A stretch of 64,000 nt of DNA from Bradysia coprophila. Its lineage: Eukaryota > Arthropoda > Insecta > Diptera > Sciaridae. This document shows positions 1 to 9,898 of the stretch, one piece after another. Position 1 is the first letter of the stretch. Every line of letters begins with the position of its first letter. Position numbers and translations under genes: made by a program. The stretch lies in contig NW_023503501.1 of assembly GCF_014529535.1 (NCBI RefSeq), forward strand, positions 5,152,150 through 5,216,149, in the 5' to 3' direction. The notes under the pieces are model-generated. The model was not told the origin of the DNA and made no database searches. It worked only from the letters and a program-made list of their open reading frames with translations.

Positions 1-382
1 TTGATTCGGTTGTTACATGGTTTTCGTCGGAAACGAAAATTGAAAAAAAAGTCAAAGATAACACGTATTGTCAATGTTTGCCGCGCTGCCAATGTTCATC
101 TCACACAAGAGTAAAATTTGGTTTTTGACGATTTTTCAAAGAGATTAATCCACTTATCCGGTAACTGCTTGGCATTTTAACTCTACATTCTCCTTACCAT
201 TCCATGTGCCAAAGTCAGTTCATATTTCAACGAATTTTATTAAACTTTAATTCAAACAAACAACCTAACTTTTTATTTTTAATTGATGCCATAAACCACG
301 AAAAGAAAAACCCCAACGCAATGTTGATGCATGGGTGGAAATCTCTATACTTCTTTTTTGACAAAAGTAAGCCACTTTACGA
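1..382. other. Intergenic, downstream flank of DUF1091 copy 1
   Basis: No gene recognised. The segment around 220-300 resembles 2798-2870, downstream of the second DUF1091 copy, so the duplicated unit probably includes this 3' flank. The only longer open frame is a short one with no signal peptide or recognisable motif. Confidence 0.5.
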
Positions 383-1029
383 TCACCCAACTCGCAGATC
401 CAACAGTCCATGATTCGTGACTTCAAAGTACAGTTCAAAATATATTAAAAAAACGTTGGGCTGGGAGTATACGGTAAAATTTAACAAATGACCCCCTTCT
501 GGTATAAACGATGGCCAATGTTTTATCGCAAAATTGAATCCTTTCACGTAATAGTCTCCAGGGTACCAAGGGCATGCTTTGTTACAATTGGTTGTATTAC
601 CAAAAGCTCCCAGGAGCAAACCCAGCGGAGTTATCGGTGAACGATTCGGAAAAGAATTGCAATAGTCATCCCTAAAAGGCAACCAACATTGGACGATATT
701 GGTTGTTGCTATGCTTGTAGTAAGTGTCCATGTGATACTCAATGTAGTTCAGTGGTTTCAATAATTTCATTGGAGCATTGAATTCTGCTCTGACGCGTGA
801 TATAAATTTTACGTTGCATTTAACAGTGCAGTAATCTGGCGCACATTTACAATTAACTCTTTCCAATCTAAGCTTCACTCCCTGAAAGATGACCCTTGAC
901 GTTATATTCAATTGTTCACATATAATTCTTCTCTACCTGTTTCTCCATAAATTCATCGCAGCTGATTGCAAAAATTGATACAGTAAGCCAAATGCACAGC
1001 CAAATCAATTCATTTTTATTACAACGCAT
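383..1029 (-). pseudogene. DUF1091 secreted protein, copy 1, frameshifted
   Basis: Exon 1 (1029-937) encodes 31 residues with a signal peptide (starts MRCNKNELIWLCIW) and ends at a CAG|GTAGAG donor. Exon 2 starts at 881 after a TTTCAG acceptor and ends at a TGA at 385-383. The product matches the fly DUF1091 family (CheB-like, secreted, possible lipid or pheromone binding): YRPML, a CPW motif in place of the usual CPY, a PEG motif, and a cysteine-rich N-terminal half. Near 672 one extra base relative to copy 2 shifts the frame: the first frame ends at ...YRPMLVAF-stop, while the homologous sequence continues in the next frame (RDDYCNSF onward) to the normal C-terminus. The copy is therefore probably a pseudogene, unless the extra base is an assembly error. 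The rest of the frame is well preserved, so the break is likely recent. Confidence 0.75.
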
Positions 1030-2280
1030 GATATTGCCCTCACTCGTCTGATGGGCCCGACTAACTGCGCTCAATATTTAAAAGAAACAAAAATCTACAA
1101 GTTAAATGCTTCCACTTCCTTCCGTTTCTGTTTTGTTCGATAAATAGGACAAAGGGGCGTGAGTCGCCAGTGCCGTATCTAAGTAATAGTATCTCCTCTA
1201 GATTTTATGTGTAGAGTTTAGTAAATTAGACGAAAACCTGTTTATAAAATCACTTACCCAGACTCAGATCTGGGGGGTTTTAAACTTGTCTTTTGGTAAG
1301 CTTAGCTCATTAGTAGATTTCAATCTACACATCCTCATCATGAATCATTTATTATAGCAAATATGGGCGAAACGACGACGGATAAACACCTGATTAAACG
1401 ATTTTTTATTTTGGCATTTAATTTGCTTATTTTTGTATTTAATTTCTTTATCTGTGATCATAGAACTGATTTTAGAAACTTAAATTTTGATGAACTGTTT
1501 ATAATGTTTCGATAAATGGTTATGCCAGGCTTGTGCGAGGTAATTCACGCCGTTAGTGTGCCCAAAATTTGAATTTTACGTGAACGATTCGATGAAAAAG
1601 TGAACCGAAAAATGCATTTCAACGCTTCATTGTATGAAAATGACGCTACGTTAGAAAGACCTACGCACTTTCCATTTTGAATTTCGACCGCACTTACGGC
1701 GTGAATAGTAGTGACCTCTAGTCATTATCAATGCTGAGACGACCTACCGCTATGCGTCTCTGTCACCATCAAAACTGACACATATATTTGAATGTTTGCG
1801 GAACTGGTATCGTTGTATTAGAATTGGGAAAATATATTTTTGTAACTGCTTTCCTGAGTTTACCAATGAAATTCTTCCTTTTCTTCAAATTGATGCCAAA
1901 TTGATAAAAATATTGGTGAATCAAATTAATTATAACGCTCGTCCAAAAATAAATAACGCTCGAATATTACCATCCTATTAGAATTCACTAAATAGTAATT
2001 TAGTAAAACTAAAATATTTGTTGGCTTTATTGAGAAAACGTTGTGTGCAACTCGTTGATAAACGCTTTCTTAGGTACTAGTGATGTGGAATTGGACACCT
2101 AGAGACACCTAATACGAGTAGATCCGAAATAATCCACCGATTTTTAGGAGAAAAAAGGTTTTTTCAAGAACTTTGATTAAAGCATGACATGATGCCTGCC
2201 TTTTAAGCTTCAAATTCTCGTTAAACTTGATCGACCTAACTCTATGAAAAATCCGAAAAAAACTTCTTTGAAAAATAGGT
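1030..2280. other. Intergenic, upstream part of duplicated unit 1
   Basis: No gene recognised. Several blocks recur downstream in the same order and orientation: about 1355-1530 resembles 3880-4030, and about 2180-2260 resembles 4350-4440. This marks a tandem segmental duplication that includes the upstream regions of both DUF1091 copies. Confidence 0.6.
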
Positions 2281-2294
2281 TCAGCCGGCTAAGG

Positions 2295-2580
2295 CTTGGG
2301 ACAGGTCAGGTTTACCTGAACCTGACCTGAAAATACCTGTTTCGACCTGAATCTGATTCAATCAAATTTGATCTGATCTGATTTTATAAAATACCTGAAA
2401 CCTGATTAGAGTGATCAGGTCTGACCTCACCTGAAACCTGACAGGTTGACCTGAAAATTTGTATGAAAAATTCAGGTCAACCTGAAACCTGACGTGACAG
2501 CGTTTCACAAATTCAGGTTCAGGTCAGGTTTCTTCAAAAATGAAAACCTGACCTGACCTGAAGTTTCAGGTCAGTCACTA
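2295..2580. repeat. Minisatellite of CCTGA/TCAGG words
   Basis: About 285 bp built from alternating copies of ACCTGA and its complement TCAGGT, with words such as ACCTGACCTGA and TTCAGGTCAGG repeated more than twenty times in both orientations. It ends near TTTCAGGTCAGT at 2567-2578. It lies between the two duplicated DUF1091 units and has no counterpart in unit 2. Confidence 0.85.
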
Positions 2581-2920
2581 TTTTGAGCGCGGTTTTGACT
2601 AACAATTGCAGAACAAACTTTCGAAGTGGACTATCGAAATGACAGAATGACCAAAGAATGAATAGTTCGCTGCTGGGAGTTTTGGGAATTCATCGAACTA
2701 AAACACACAATAAATTACTTTCACATATTAAAATAATATATTCGCATGTTGGTTGTCCAATATTCAAACCGAACAATTTGTTGATCCAAAACTCGGTACT
2801 TCTTTCAACGATTTTTATAAAATTTTAATTCGAACCCCAACCAATTAATTTATCCAAAAAAAACCATAAAAGAAGAATCGATCACCACCACTGTCTTGTT
2901 TGACATAACCCACCTTTTGG

Positions 2921-3558
2921 TTACCCAACTCGCAGATCCAATATTCCATAATTCGTGACTTGAAAGTATACCTTAAAATTGATAAGAAAAACGTTTGGCT
3001 GCGAATATGCTGTAAAGTTTAGTATGTGACGTCCTTCCGGTATAAAAGATGGCCAATGTTTAATCGAAAAATGGAAATCTTTAACGTAATAGTCTCCCGG
3101 GTTCCATGGACACGGCTTATTAAAATTTATTGTATCACCAAAAGCTGTCAGGATGATACCCAGTGGAGTTATCAGCGAACGAATCGGATAAGATTTGCAA
3201 TATTCGTCTTTTAAAACAAGCAACATCGGACGATATTCGTTGTTGCTGTGCTTGTAATAGGTGTCCATATGATATTCAATATAGTTCAATGGTTGGAATA
3301 GTTTCACTTGGGCATTGAAATTGGCTCTGTCTCGTGATACAAATTTAACGTTGCATTTAACACTACAGAAAGCTGGCGCACATTTGCAATTAGTTCTTTC
3401 CAATCTTAGCTTCACTCCCTGAAAGGTAAGCCGCGACGTTATAGTCTATTGAAATGTAATTATGACTTCTCTACCTGTTCCTCCATAAGTTCATCGCAAT
3501 GGATTGCAATTGATACAGTAAGCCAAATATACAGACAAAATTTCAATTTAATTCTCAT
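2921..3558 (-). CDS. DUF1091 secreted protein, copy 2, intact
   Basis: Exon 1 (3558-3475, 28 codons, starts MRIKLKFCLYIWLTVSIAI) encodes a signal peptide and ends CAG|GTAGAG. Exon 2 (3418-2921) follows a TTTCAG acceptor in phase 0 and ends at TAA, giving 193 residues, a normal length for the family. The mature part has paired cysteines near its start (NCKCAP, CSVKC), the YRPML core, a CPW motif (family usually CPY) and a PEG motif, as in fly DUF1091/CheB-like proteins. These are secreted, often expressed in gustatory or reproductive tissue, and are thought to bind small hydrophobic ligands; that function is family knowledge and is not shown here. The copy is uninterrupted, unlike its tandem neighbour at 383-1029, with which it shares intron position and phase. 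Confidence 0.85.
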
Positions 3559-5854
3559 GGTATTGTCTTCACTCGCCGGATGGGTTTAACTAAGTGCAAA
3601 AATTATTATTTTTGCAAAAATCTACCAGGTAAATACGCTTCCTTTTCCCTTCATTATCAAGAGTTAGTTTAACATTTGAAACGTAAACAGGGCCGTATGT
3701 AATGGTAGCATCTCTTCTATTTAATTAATTTATTAAATTTCTAATTCAGACATCCCGGGGCCCTTTACGCTGTGTCACAAATTAAGTGCTAGTTTGAACA
3801 GTCTTCTCGGTTGGTTAATAGATTCTTCAATCATTCTTGAATTTTTGTGGTCATCATTTATCATAAAACGTTTATTACAGAAAATATGGGCGAAACGACA
3901 ACTGATACACACCTGACCAAATGCTTTTTTGTTTTGGTATTTAATTTCGTTATCTGTGATCATTGAACTAATTTTAGAAACTTAAATTTTGATGAACTGT
4001 TTATAATGATTCAACAAATTAAATGGTTCTGCCACATTTGTTTGATTATTTTAATGGTATACTATTAAAATGGCCTGTGGTCATACAGTGGGTATGTTGC
4101 GCAAATCCAAATGCATTATATAAGCCATGTCCTAGTACGCATTGTATGACCTGATAACTTACATACTTAGCTTCCACGTTATAAATCGAATAAATATCTC
4201 GACTTGTGTAACATTTTTAATAGGCAGGAGCGGTATTACGACACGTATTTTCTGTCCTCTGCCGTGCTTCACTATTTCTCGACATTATGTCGTGCGCTTT
4301 TAATTTTTCAAGAACATACGATTGCACAAACCGTTATTTAAACCTGATTACAGCATGACATGACGTATATGTGCCTGCCACTTAAGCTTCAAATTTTCGT
4401 TAGACTTGATCGACCTACATCTATGATGATTCGAAAAATTCATAGAAATTTTTCTTTGAGACAGACTTTCGACGTGAACTAGTACGAAGGAGTAATTTGA
4501 ATGACCAAAGAATGAAAATCGTCCGCTACTCGAATCAACGAGTTTATCTGTTTATCAAACTAACAATTTTCGTGTTATACAGTCAAGAAACTACTTTCAC
4601 ATTTAAAAAATTAATATTCAGATTAGCGAACCTCAAACCTTCCAAGGTACTCCCTCCATCATTTAAACGAGAATAGACATGACCGGCAATTATTGATTTC
4701 TTCATAATATAAAGTTCATATCTGTCGTCCCATCGAACAAGTGGCAGAAAACACATAGAAAACTGAAGTCGAATCTTCCCGTTCATCGTCGTCCAATTTA
4801 TTTAAACCGAACAATGTAATAACCCCAAACTCCCCATGTATCAACCAAAATTTTAATGAAACCAATTCCTTAGTACATCCGTTCCGGCTAATGGACTTTG
4901 AAAGCACTTGCTGTGAAATTCAAAAAAAAAGTTTGAAGAGGAAAAGCAATGACCTTTAATGAATAATTTTCCTTCATAATACTATCCTCTCCACCACGCA
5001 GTAATATACTAATCGACTGTAAAGTCTACGGGAGAATGTGCCATTAAGAATGCGTAATTGGTTCGGATGCATAACTTACATTCATTCAAATTTTTAACAT
5101 TTATTTAATGCCCCCGATATCATGCATCAATCAACTGTGTACAACAAATACACAGAGAGCGATATGTATCATTTTAACAGGCCAGACGGATTGTGGTTTG
5201 TACTGATAAACTAGTTATAAATGAGGAGTTAATGTGCCAACCATAAAAATTAAATTTTCGTAATTGAGCCCATGTTGCACTGCATACCAAATGAGTGGTC
5301 GATGTTTAATAAAATTTATTCGTCGTCACTGCTTCACAAAATAAAATATTTCAAAAAACATTTCATGACCAGAGCCACTATATCAAGTCACAGAAAGCAT
5401 TTCTACTACACGTGCTTTGGATTCGTACATATAATTATCACATGCGAGCCCTGTTGGTGTGCGTATCATATTTAATGCGAAAGGTATAAATACACAAAGT
5501 GTGTTCATGAAACAAGTCCAATGACTCATTATTTCGCACGAAAATCTCTAAATGTTTTCAATGAAATTAAAAAGATCAAAATTCACGGAAAAGACGGCGC
5601 GAAATATTGTGTGTGCCATAATCTGATGACATGGTGTACGGTATATATGCGTGTATGTCTTTGAACTATAAAAATAATAAAAATTGGCGTGAACTCACCC
5701 ATTCATTAATCCTTTTGTTGATTGACTGATGGTTAAATCCGAAACTGCAAAATCGGTTTTGGTTTTACTGTTTATAAATGACGGAAGGCACTACAATTTT
5801 CACAGCCGCACTTCAAATTATTTTAGTTCTATACACACGACGAGAGGTCAAATG
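3559..5854. other. Intergenic, upstream part of duplicated unit 2
   Basis: To about 4870 this repeats blocks seen in unit 1 (3880-4030, 4350-4440, 4460-4620, and 4800-4870 which resembles 2760-2850). A short open frame on the minus strand at 4583-4786 sits in sequence absent from unit 1; I do not recognise its product and would not call it a gene. From 4900 to 5854 I see nothing but AT-rich spacer. Confidence 0.5.
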
Positions 5855-7366
5855 TTAATCCCGTTTCAAAATTCGTCTGGCAGCCTTTATCAGCGGTGTC
5901 AACGTTCTCAATTCCATACAGTCTTCCAAAAACGGATGTTTCAACAATTCATCGGCACTTGCCCGTACATCGACCTCAACCTGCAAGCATCGATCCAAGA
6001 AATCTTGCAAATTTGGCGATAATTTTGCCCAATCTTTAATGTCAGGTCGCCCATTCGCTGCGATCAAGTAGAGTGCTCGAAGTGGTGTTTGATTGAGATA
6101 TGGTGGCTGACCGTCAATCATTTCGATAGCCATAATGCCAATCGACCAGATGTCCACCTTTTTCCCGTACTGCTTCCGTGTCACCACTTCCGGAGCCATC
6201 CAATATGGTGTTCCAACCATAGTCTGTCGTTTCTCGTCACCTTCGATATTTGCACAAAAACCGAAGTCGGTAACTTTGACTGCTCCGTCAAGACCCAGCA
6301 GAATGTTGTCACTTTTGATGTCACGGTGAATGATTCCTTTGGTGTGGAGGAAACTAATTGCGTTTAGCACTTCTCGGCAGACGGCTGCAATTTGACGTTC
6401 TTTCATCACGGTTTCGGTAACGACATCAGTTAACGGTCCACCATCCATGTATTCTAATATGACCCACAGTTGGTTTTCCGGTTCGATGAAGTATGCGTCC
6501 AAAAAGTTGACCAAATTTTTATGATTAAAGTCCTTCAGGACACGAATCTCATTCAGAATCAGTTCCTTCGACGATTGACTTTTCAGATCGATCGTTTTCA
6601 CGGCAACTTTCGTATCATTGTATTTGTCCAATGCGATGAACACAACGCCCGATGCACCTTTTCCCACTTCCAATTTCGTTTCGTATCTGCGTGTGGGATC
6701 ATCCAAATTGCAAATTTTTCGTAATTCCGCATAGACTTGCTGGTCCGATTTCGGTTGACGTTTGTCCTTGGCTCGAAGAATCAGTCCTTCTTCAGTGTCA
6801 GCTGGCGCCACTGTATCCTCAATTTCGCTTATTATCCTTAAGTCTTCTAATCCTTGATTGAACTTGACGTGTTGGCTCACAGCTTTCGGTTTTGGCATAA
6901 TAGCTGGTTTCGGTGGAAGTGTCATTGCTTTCTTTTGGGGTATCGGTGGGGGTGCTTCCGGTGCTTCCGACGAACTGTCTTCGCCACTTTCTAATGACTC
7001 TACACTCTTGTGAGCACTTTTTGCCGTAACATATTTGTCGATCTCCTCTGATTCTTCGTGTATTGCCTCCTCGGTAATGAACGGTTTGAACGGTTCCGGA
7101 TTGTCTTTTTTCTTGATCGAATAATTATAAAATCGAACCGCCTGATAGGCCGCATCCGGATTTTTTGTCTGTTCATCTTGGGTGATCTGTGAGTCCATTA
7201 TCCTGAGCCATGCTTTCGGCAGGCCTTCCAAATCGCCTGTCATATGGTTTTTGGAGACGTGTATATCATGAACAACATTGGTGGGAAGGCCGATTTCTGA
7301 TATTTGACGTTCATTGTCTTTATTGCTTTGCCGTTTACTAAACAAACTTTTGAAACCTTTCGACAT
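5855..7366 (-). CDS. Pak3: p21-activated kinase, group I, Pak3-like
   Basis: A single uninterrupted ORF of 503 residues. Residues 22-52 form a CRIB/p21-binding domain (ISEIGLPTN... HVSKN... GLP) that would bind GTP-loaded Rac/Cdc42, followed by an autoinhibitory-type helix ([13 protein letters not shown]). A proline-rich stretch lies at 136-160 (APPPIP, LPPKP). The kinase domain spans about 228-480: glycine loop GKGASG 235-240, VAVK lysine 257, HRDIKSDN from 347, DFG 367-369, activation-loop TMVGTPYW with Thr382 in the position autophosphorylated in PAK1, and APE 391-393. All catalytic residues are present. The C-terminus [10 protein letters not shown] is typical of group I PAKs. Known roles are actin and synapse/epithelial morphogenesis downstream of Rac/Cdc42. 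The fly Pak3 assignment rests on the short length and CRIB variant. The absence of introns is unusual. Confidence 0.92.
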   Translation of the reverse strand: MSKGFKSLFSKRQSNKDNERQISEIGLPTNVVHDIHVSKNHMTGDLEGLPKAWLRIMDSQITQDEQTKNPDAAYQAVRFYNYSIKKKDNPEPFKPFITEEAIHEESEEIDKYVTAKSAHKSVESLESGEDSSSEAPEAPPPIPQKKAMTLPPKPAIMPKPKAVSQHVKFNQGLEDLRIISEIEDTVAPADTEEGLILRAKDKRQPKSDQQVYAELRKICNLDDPTRRYETKLEVGKGASGVVFIALDKYNDTKVAVKTIDLKSQSSKELILNEIRVLKDFNHKNLVNFLDAYFIEPENQLWVILEYMDGGPLTDVVTETVMKERQIAAVCREVLNAISFLHTKGIIHRDIKSDNILLGLDGAVKVTDFGFCANIEGDEKRQTMVGTPYWMAPEVVTRKQYGKKVDIWSIGIMAIEMIDGQPPYLNQTPLRALYLIAANGRPDIKDWAKLSPNLQDFLDRCLQVEVDVRASADELLKHPFLEDCMELRTLTPLIKAARRILKRD

Positions 7367-7903
7367 ATTGAAAGTCGTTTCTTTGCACTACTTACACTAT
7401 TAATGTTTCACTCTGCACTAGAGAACAGAAAGCCACTACACACTTGTGTATACGATTCTGTGTTTGTTAGAAGGATGAGGAAACCGATGATAAAATTACA
7501 TTTCCTTCGTCAAGGAACTAAATGAATTTAATTAGGAGTGGCGCTCCCACAAAAAAAGACAGCTCAGCACAACAAAAAGCACGAAATGAATAAATGATAA
7601 TGTACTGAACGAAAGTCAATGTTTCGTTCAAAATGAGTGTTGCTCAAAATGTGTGTGTTCCTACGCTGCGCGTTCACTTTGTACGGTTGAGTTCTATCGG
7701 TTCTATCGTAACATTTTATTTGAATGATAAAAATATTAGCTTTGCTTCTTATCAAGCCATAAGTCATCTGCTATCAACAACGATGATTATAAGAATAAGC
7801 GGTGACCTCGGCTAATGCTCTCTTAAAAAGCCGAATGCTGAAGCGATAGATTTTTTTATCAAACACCAGGAGATATTTTATACAAATGATATTCTTTGAC
7901 CAA
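7367..7903. other. Upstream region of the PAK gene
   Basis: Presumed 5' UTR and promoter of the minus-strand kinase gene. No clear TATA box on that strand. A copy of a dispersed short repeat lies at 7757-7812 (see the repeat entries at 29326, 36139 and 37943). Confidence 0.4.
7757..7812 (-). repeat. Dispersed short repeat, copy a
   Basis: Contains TCATCTGCTATC, then AACAACGATGA, then AAGAATAAGCGGTGA, the complement of the block also found at 36139-36199 and 37943-38004. Likely the end of a MITE family. Confidence 0.6.
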
Positions 7904-7905
7904 TA

Positions 7906-8496
7906 AAGTGGTTCTTTTTGATTTTTTTGTGCCTAAAATGTGGACAAAGTGTTATAATACCCACTAGTAAGTAGAACCTACAATCACTTTCAATCCTGGA
8001 TGCTCCACCCCGTTCCCTATCCAGAAATCACGGATTATGTTTACTTCCATCAAGTTTTTTTGGTTTTCTGCTGTATTTCTGGCATTTTTGAGGTAAACAT
8101 AGGTAAGTTCCTATGATTCCATTATTCCTGAATTCTCCACCCCGTTCCAGATCCTAGACTACGTTCACTTCACATTTTTTTTGGTTTTTTGCTGGATTTC
8201 TGGCATTTTTGAGGTGAATAGAGGTAAGTTCCTATGATTGAATTATTCCTGAATGCTCCACCCCGTTCCAGATCCTAGAAATCACGGACTACGTTCACTT
8301 CCATCACGTTTTTTTTGCCACAAATCCAGCAGAAAACCAAAAAAAACTTGATGGAAGTAAACATAATCCGTGATTTCTAGGATTGGGAACGGGTGGAGCA
8401 TTCAGGATTGAAAGTAATTGTAGATTCTACTTACTAGTGGGTATTGTAACACTTTGTCCACATTTTAGGCACAAAAAAAATTAAAAAGAACCACTT
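7906..8496. mobile_element. Foldback/MITE-like element with long inverted repeats, TA flanks
   Basis: Left arm (7906 to about 8090) and right arm (about 8310-8496) are near-perfect inverted copies beginning AAGTGGTTCTTTTT and ending with its complement. TA dinucleotides flank both ends (7904-7905, 8497-8498), compatible with a Tc1/mariner-type target duplication. Between the arms the unit that contains GCTCCACCCCGTTCC is repeated in direct orientation (about 8009, 8138, 8254). No ORF, so non-autonomous. Confidence 0.8.
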
Positions 8497-8498
8497 TA

Positions 8499-9770
8499 TA
8501 GAATATGCGAAACGTGACACACAAAAAAATGTACTTTTGCTACTCCCAGTTTCCAGACTCGTATCTATGGTCCCTTTGAAAAGCTCAAGCTCGGCCGGCT
8601 ATATCTGAAAGTGATAGTCCTCAGTTTTCCAAAGAGCCTCATATCAATAAAATATGTTTCGATTTGGCCAGGGAAATTGAGGTCAAAGTTAGCGGTTTTT
8701 TGGGTCACTTTTTTGGGATCCCCAAATATCTAGGACACTTTTCCAGTCCCAGAAAAAAGTTCTTCCATAAAATGTCGGCAATAAATGTTTTAAATTTTTC
8801 ACTAAACCGGTTACTTTACCGGTATTACCGGTTCGCGACACCAAAAAAAATTTAGTTCCACAACTTTATCTCTTCATTGTCAAATTTTCGATAAATTTTC
8901 GCGCGGAACGGTTTTTTTCGACATAAGAACCCAGACTATGAAGTCATAGATTAAATGATTTTGTTTTTAAAAGGATAAACTTCGTATACTTTATCCCTAT
9001 ATGGGTATAGTACATTCGGTTCGAATCTATCAGTGTTAGATGTTCCATTCAGTATGTACTTTCTACTTTGTTCCTTTGCGTACAACCTCTTTTCAAGGCG
9101 TTCTTTTCAAACTCCTTTTAAAATCCAAATTTTCGTAGTTCTTGTAATAATTCAATTGTAATAATTTGTTAACAAGCGATGAGCCCTAACTAGTTCTCTT
9201 ATGTAGAAGAATCTATGTTAAAACTGATGAAGTAGTAGATTCTGCGTATCAAAGTGTGATAAATAATTGAAGTAAAACGGTTTCGTGGTTTCATTAATAT
9301 TACACTTTTGCACCTCGACTTCAGATTGATGAGGAAGATCCGGATTACCCCTATTCGTTTACGATCATGTTCAATAAGTAGAATTATTTATTCGATGCGG
9401 AGACACGAGAGAGCTCTATATATTTCTATTCATTGTTTTAATTGAAAGAAAACAAAAATTATCAACAGACACCTCATCTTTCATATCGGAAAAACGAGAT
9501 GAAAAGTTGATGTTGTTCATGACTCGGTTGAAGGTGAAACGTTTTTGAGTTTTGTTTTTATTAAAAGTAACGTCCTCTTCGTTACGTTCAGAATTAAATT
9601 ATTTTTTTAGTGCCAAACATGAGAAGATAATGATGCTAATCGAAAACAAACACAACCGTATCGATGCTGCAACACATACAATAAATTGAATCGATAAAAT
9701 TGCATCTCTTGCAAATTTCTGTACATGCTCCCAGTCATGTTTGTTTTAAAATTTTGCGTTTTATCTTCTT
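8499..9770. other. Intergenic between foldback element and FReD gene 1
   Basis: No gene recognised. AT-rich, with scattered short inverted words (for example around 8805-8835, CCGGTTAC/GTATTACCGG). Probably contains the upstream regulatory region of the FReD gene that starts at 9899. Confidence 0.4.
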
Positions 9771-9778
9771 TATAAAAG
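9771..9778 (+). promoter_or_regulatory. TATA box of FReD gene 1
   Basis: TATAAAAG sits about 128 bases upstream of the ATG, with an initiator-like GTCACAA about 30 bases downstream near 9799-9805, a canonical TATA-Inr spacing. It predicts a 5' UTR of about 100 bases. Confidence 0.6.
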
Positions 9779-9898
9779 CTGCTCCGGACAAGACATTCGT
9801 CACAACGTAAGCCACCGTGTTAACTACTCTTCAAAGTATTTGAATTTCTCAGAAAAACGGAGACAGGTCGTAATTTAAAAAATCGAGAGTCTTTAAAT

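Noticed and set aside
4583-4786. 67-codon minus-strand frame in an insert absent from unit 1
   Set aside because: No recognised motif, no signal peptide and no splice support; too short to defend as a gene.
9014-9026. GGTTCGAATCT resembling a tRNA B box
   Set aside because: No A box at the right distance upstream and no cloverleaf can be drawn.
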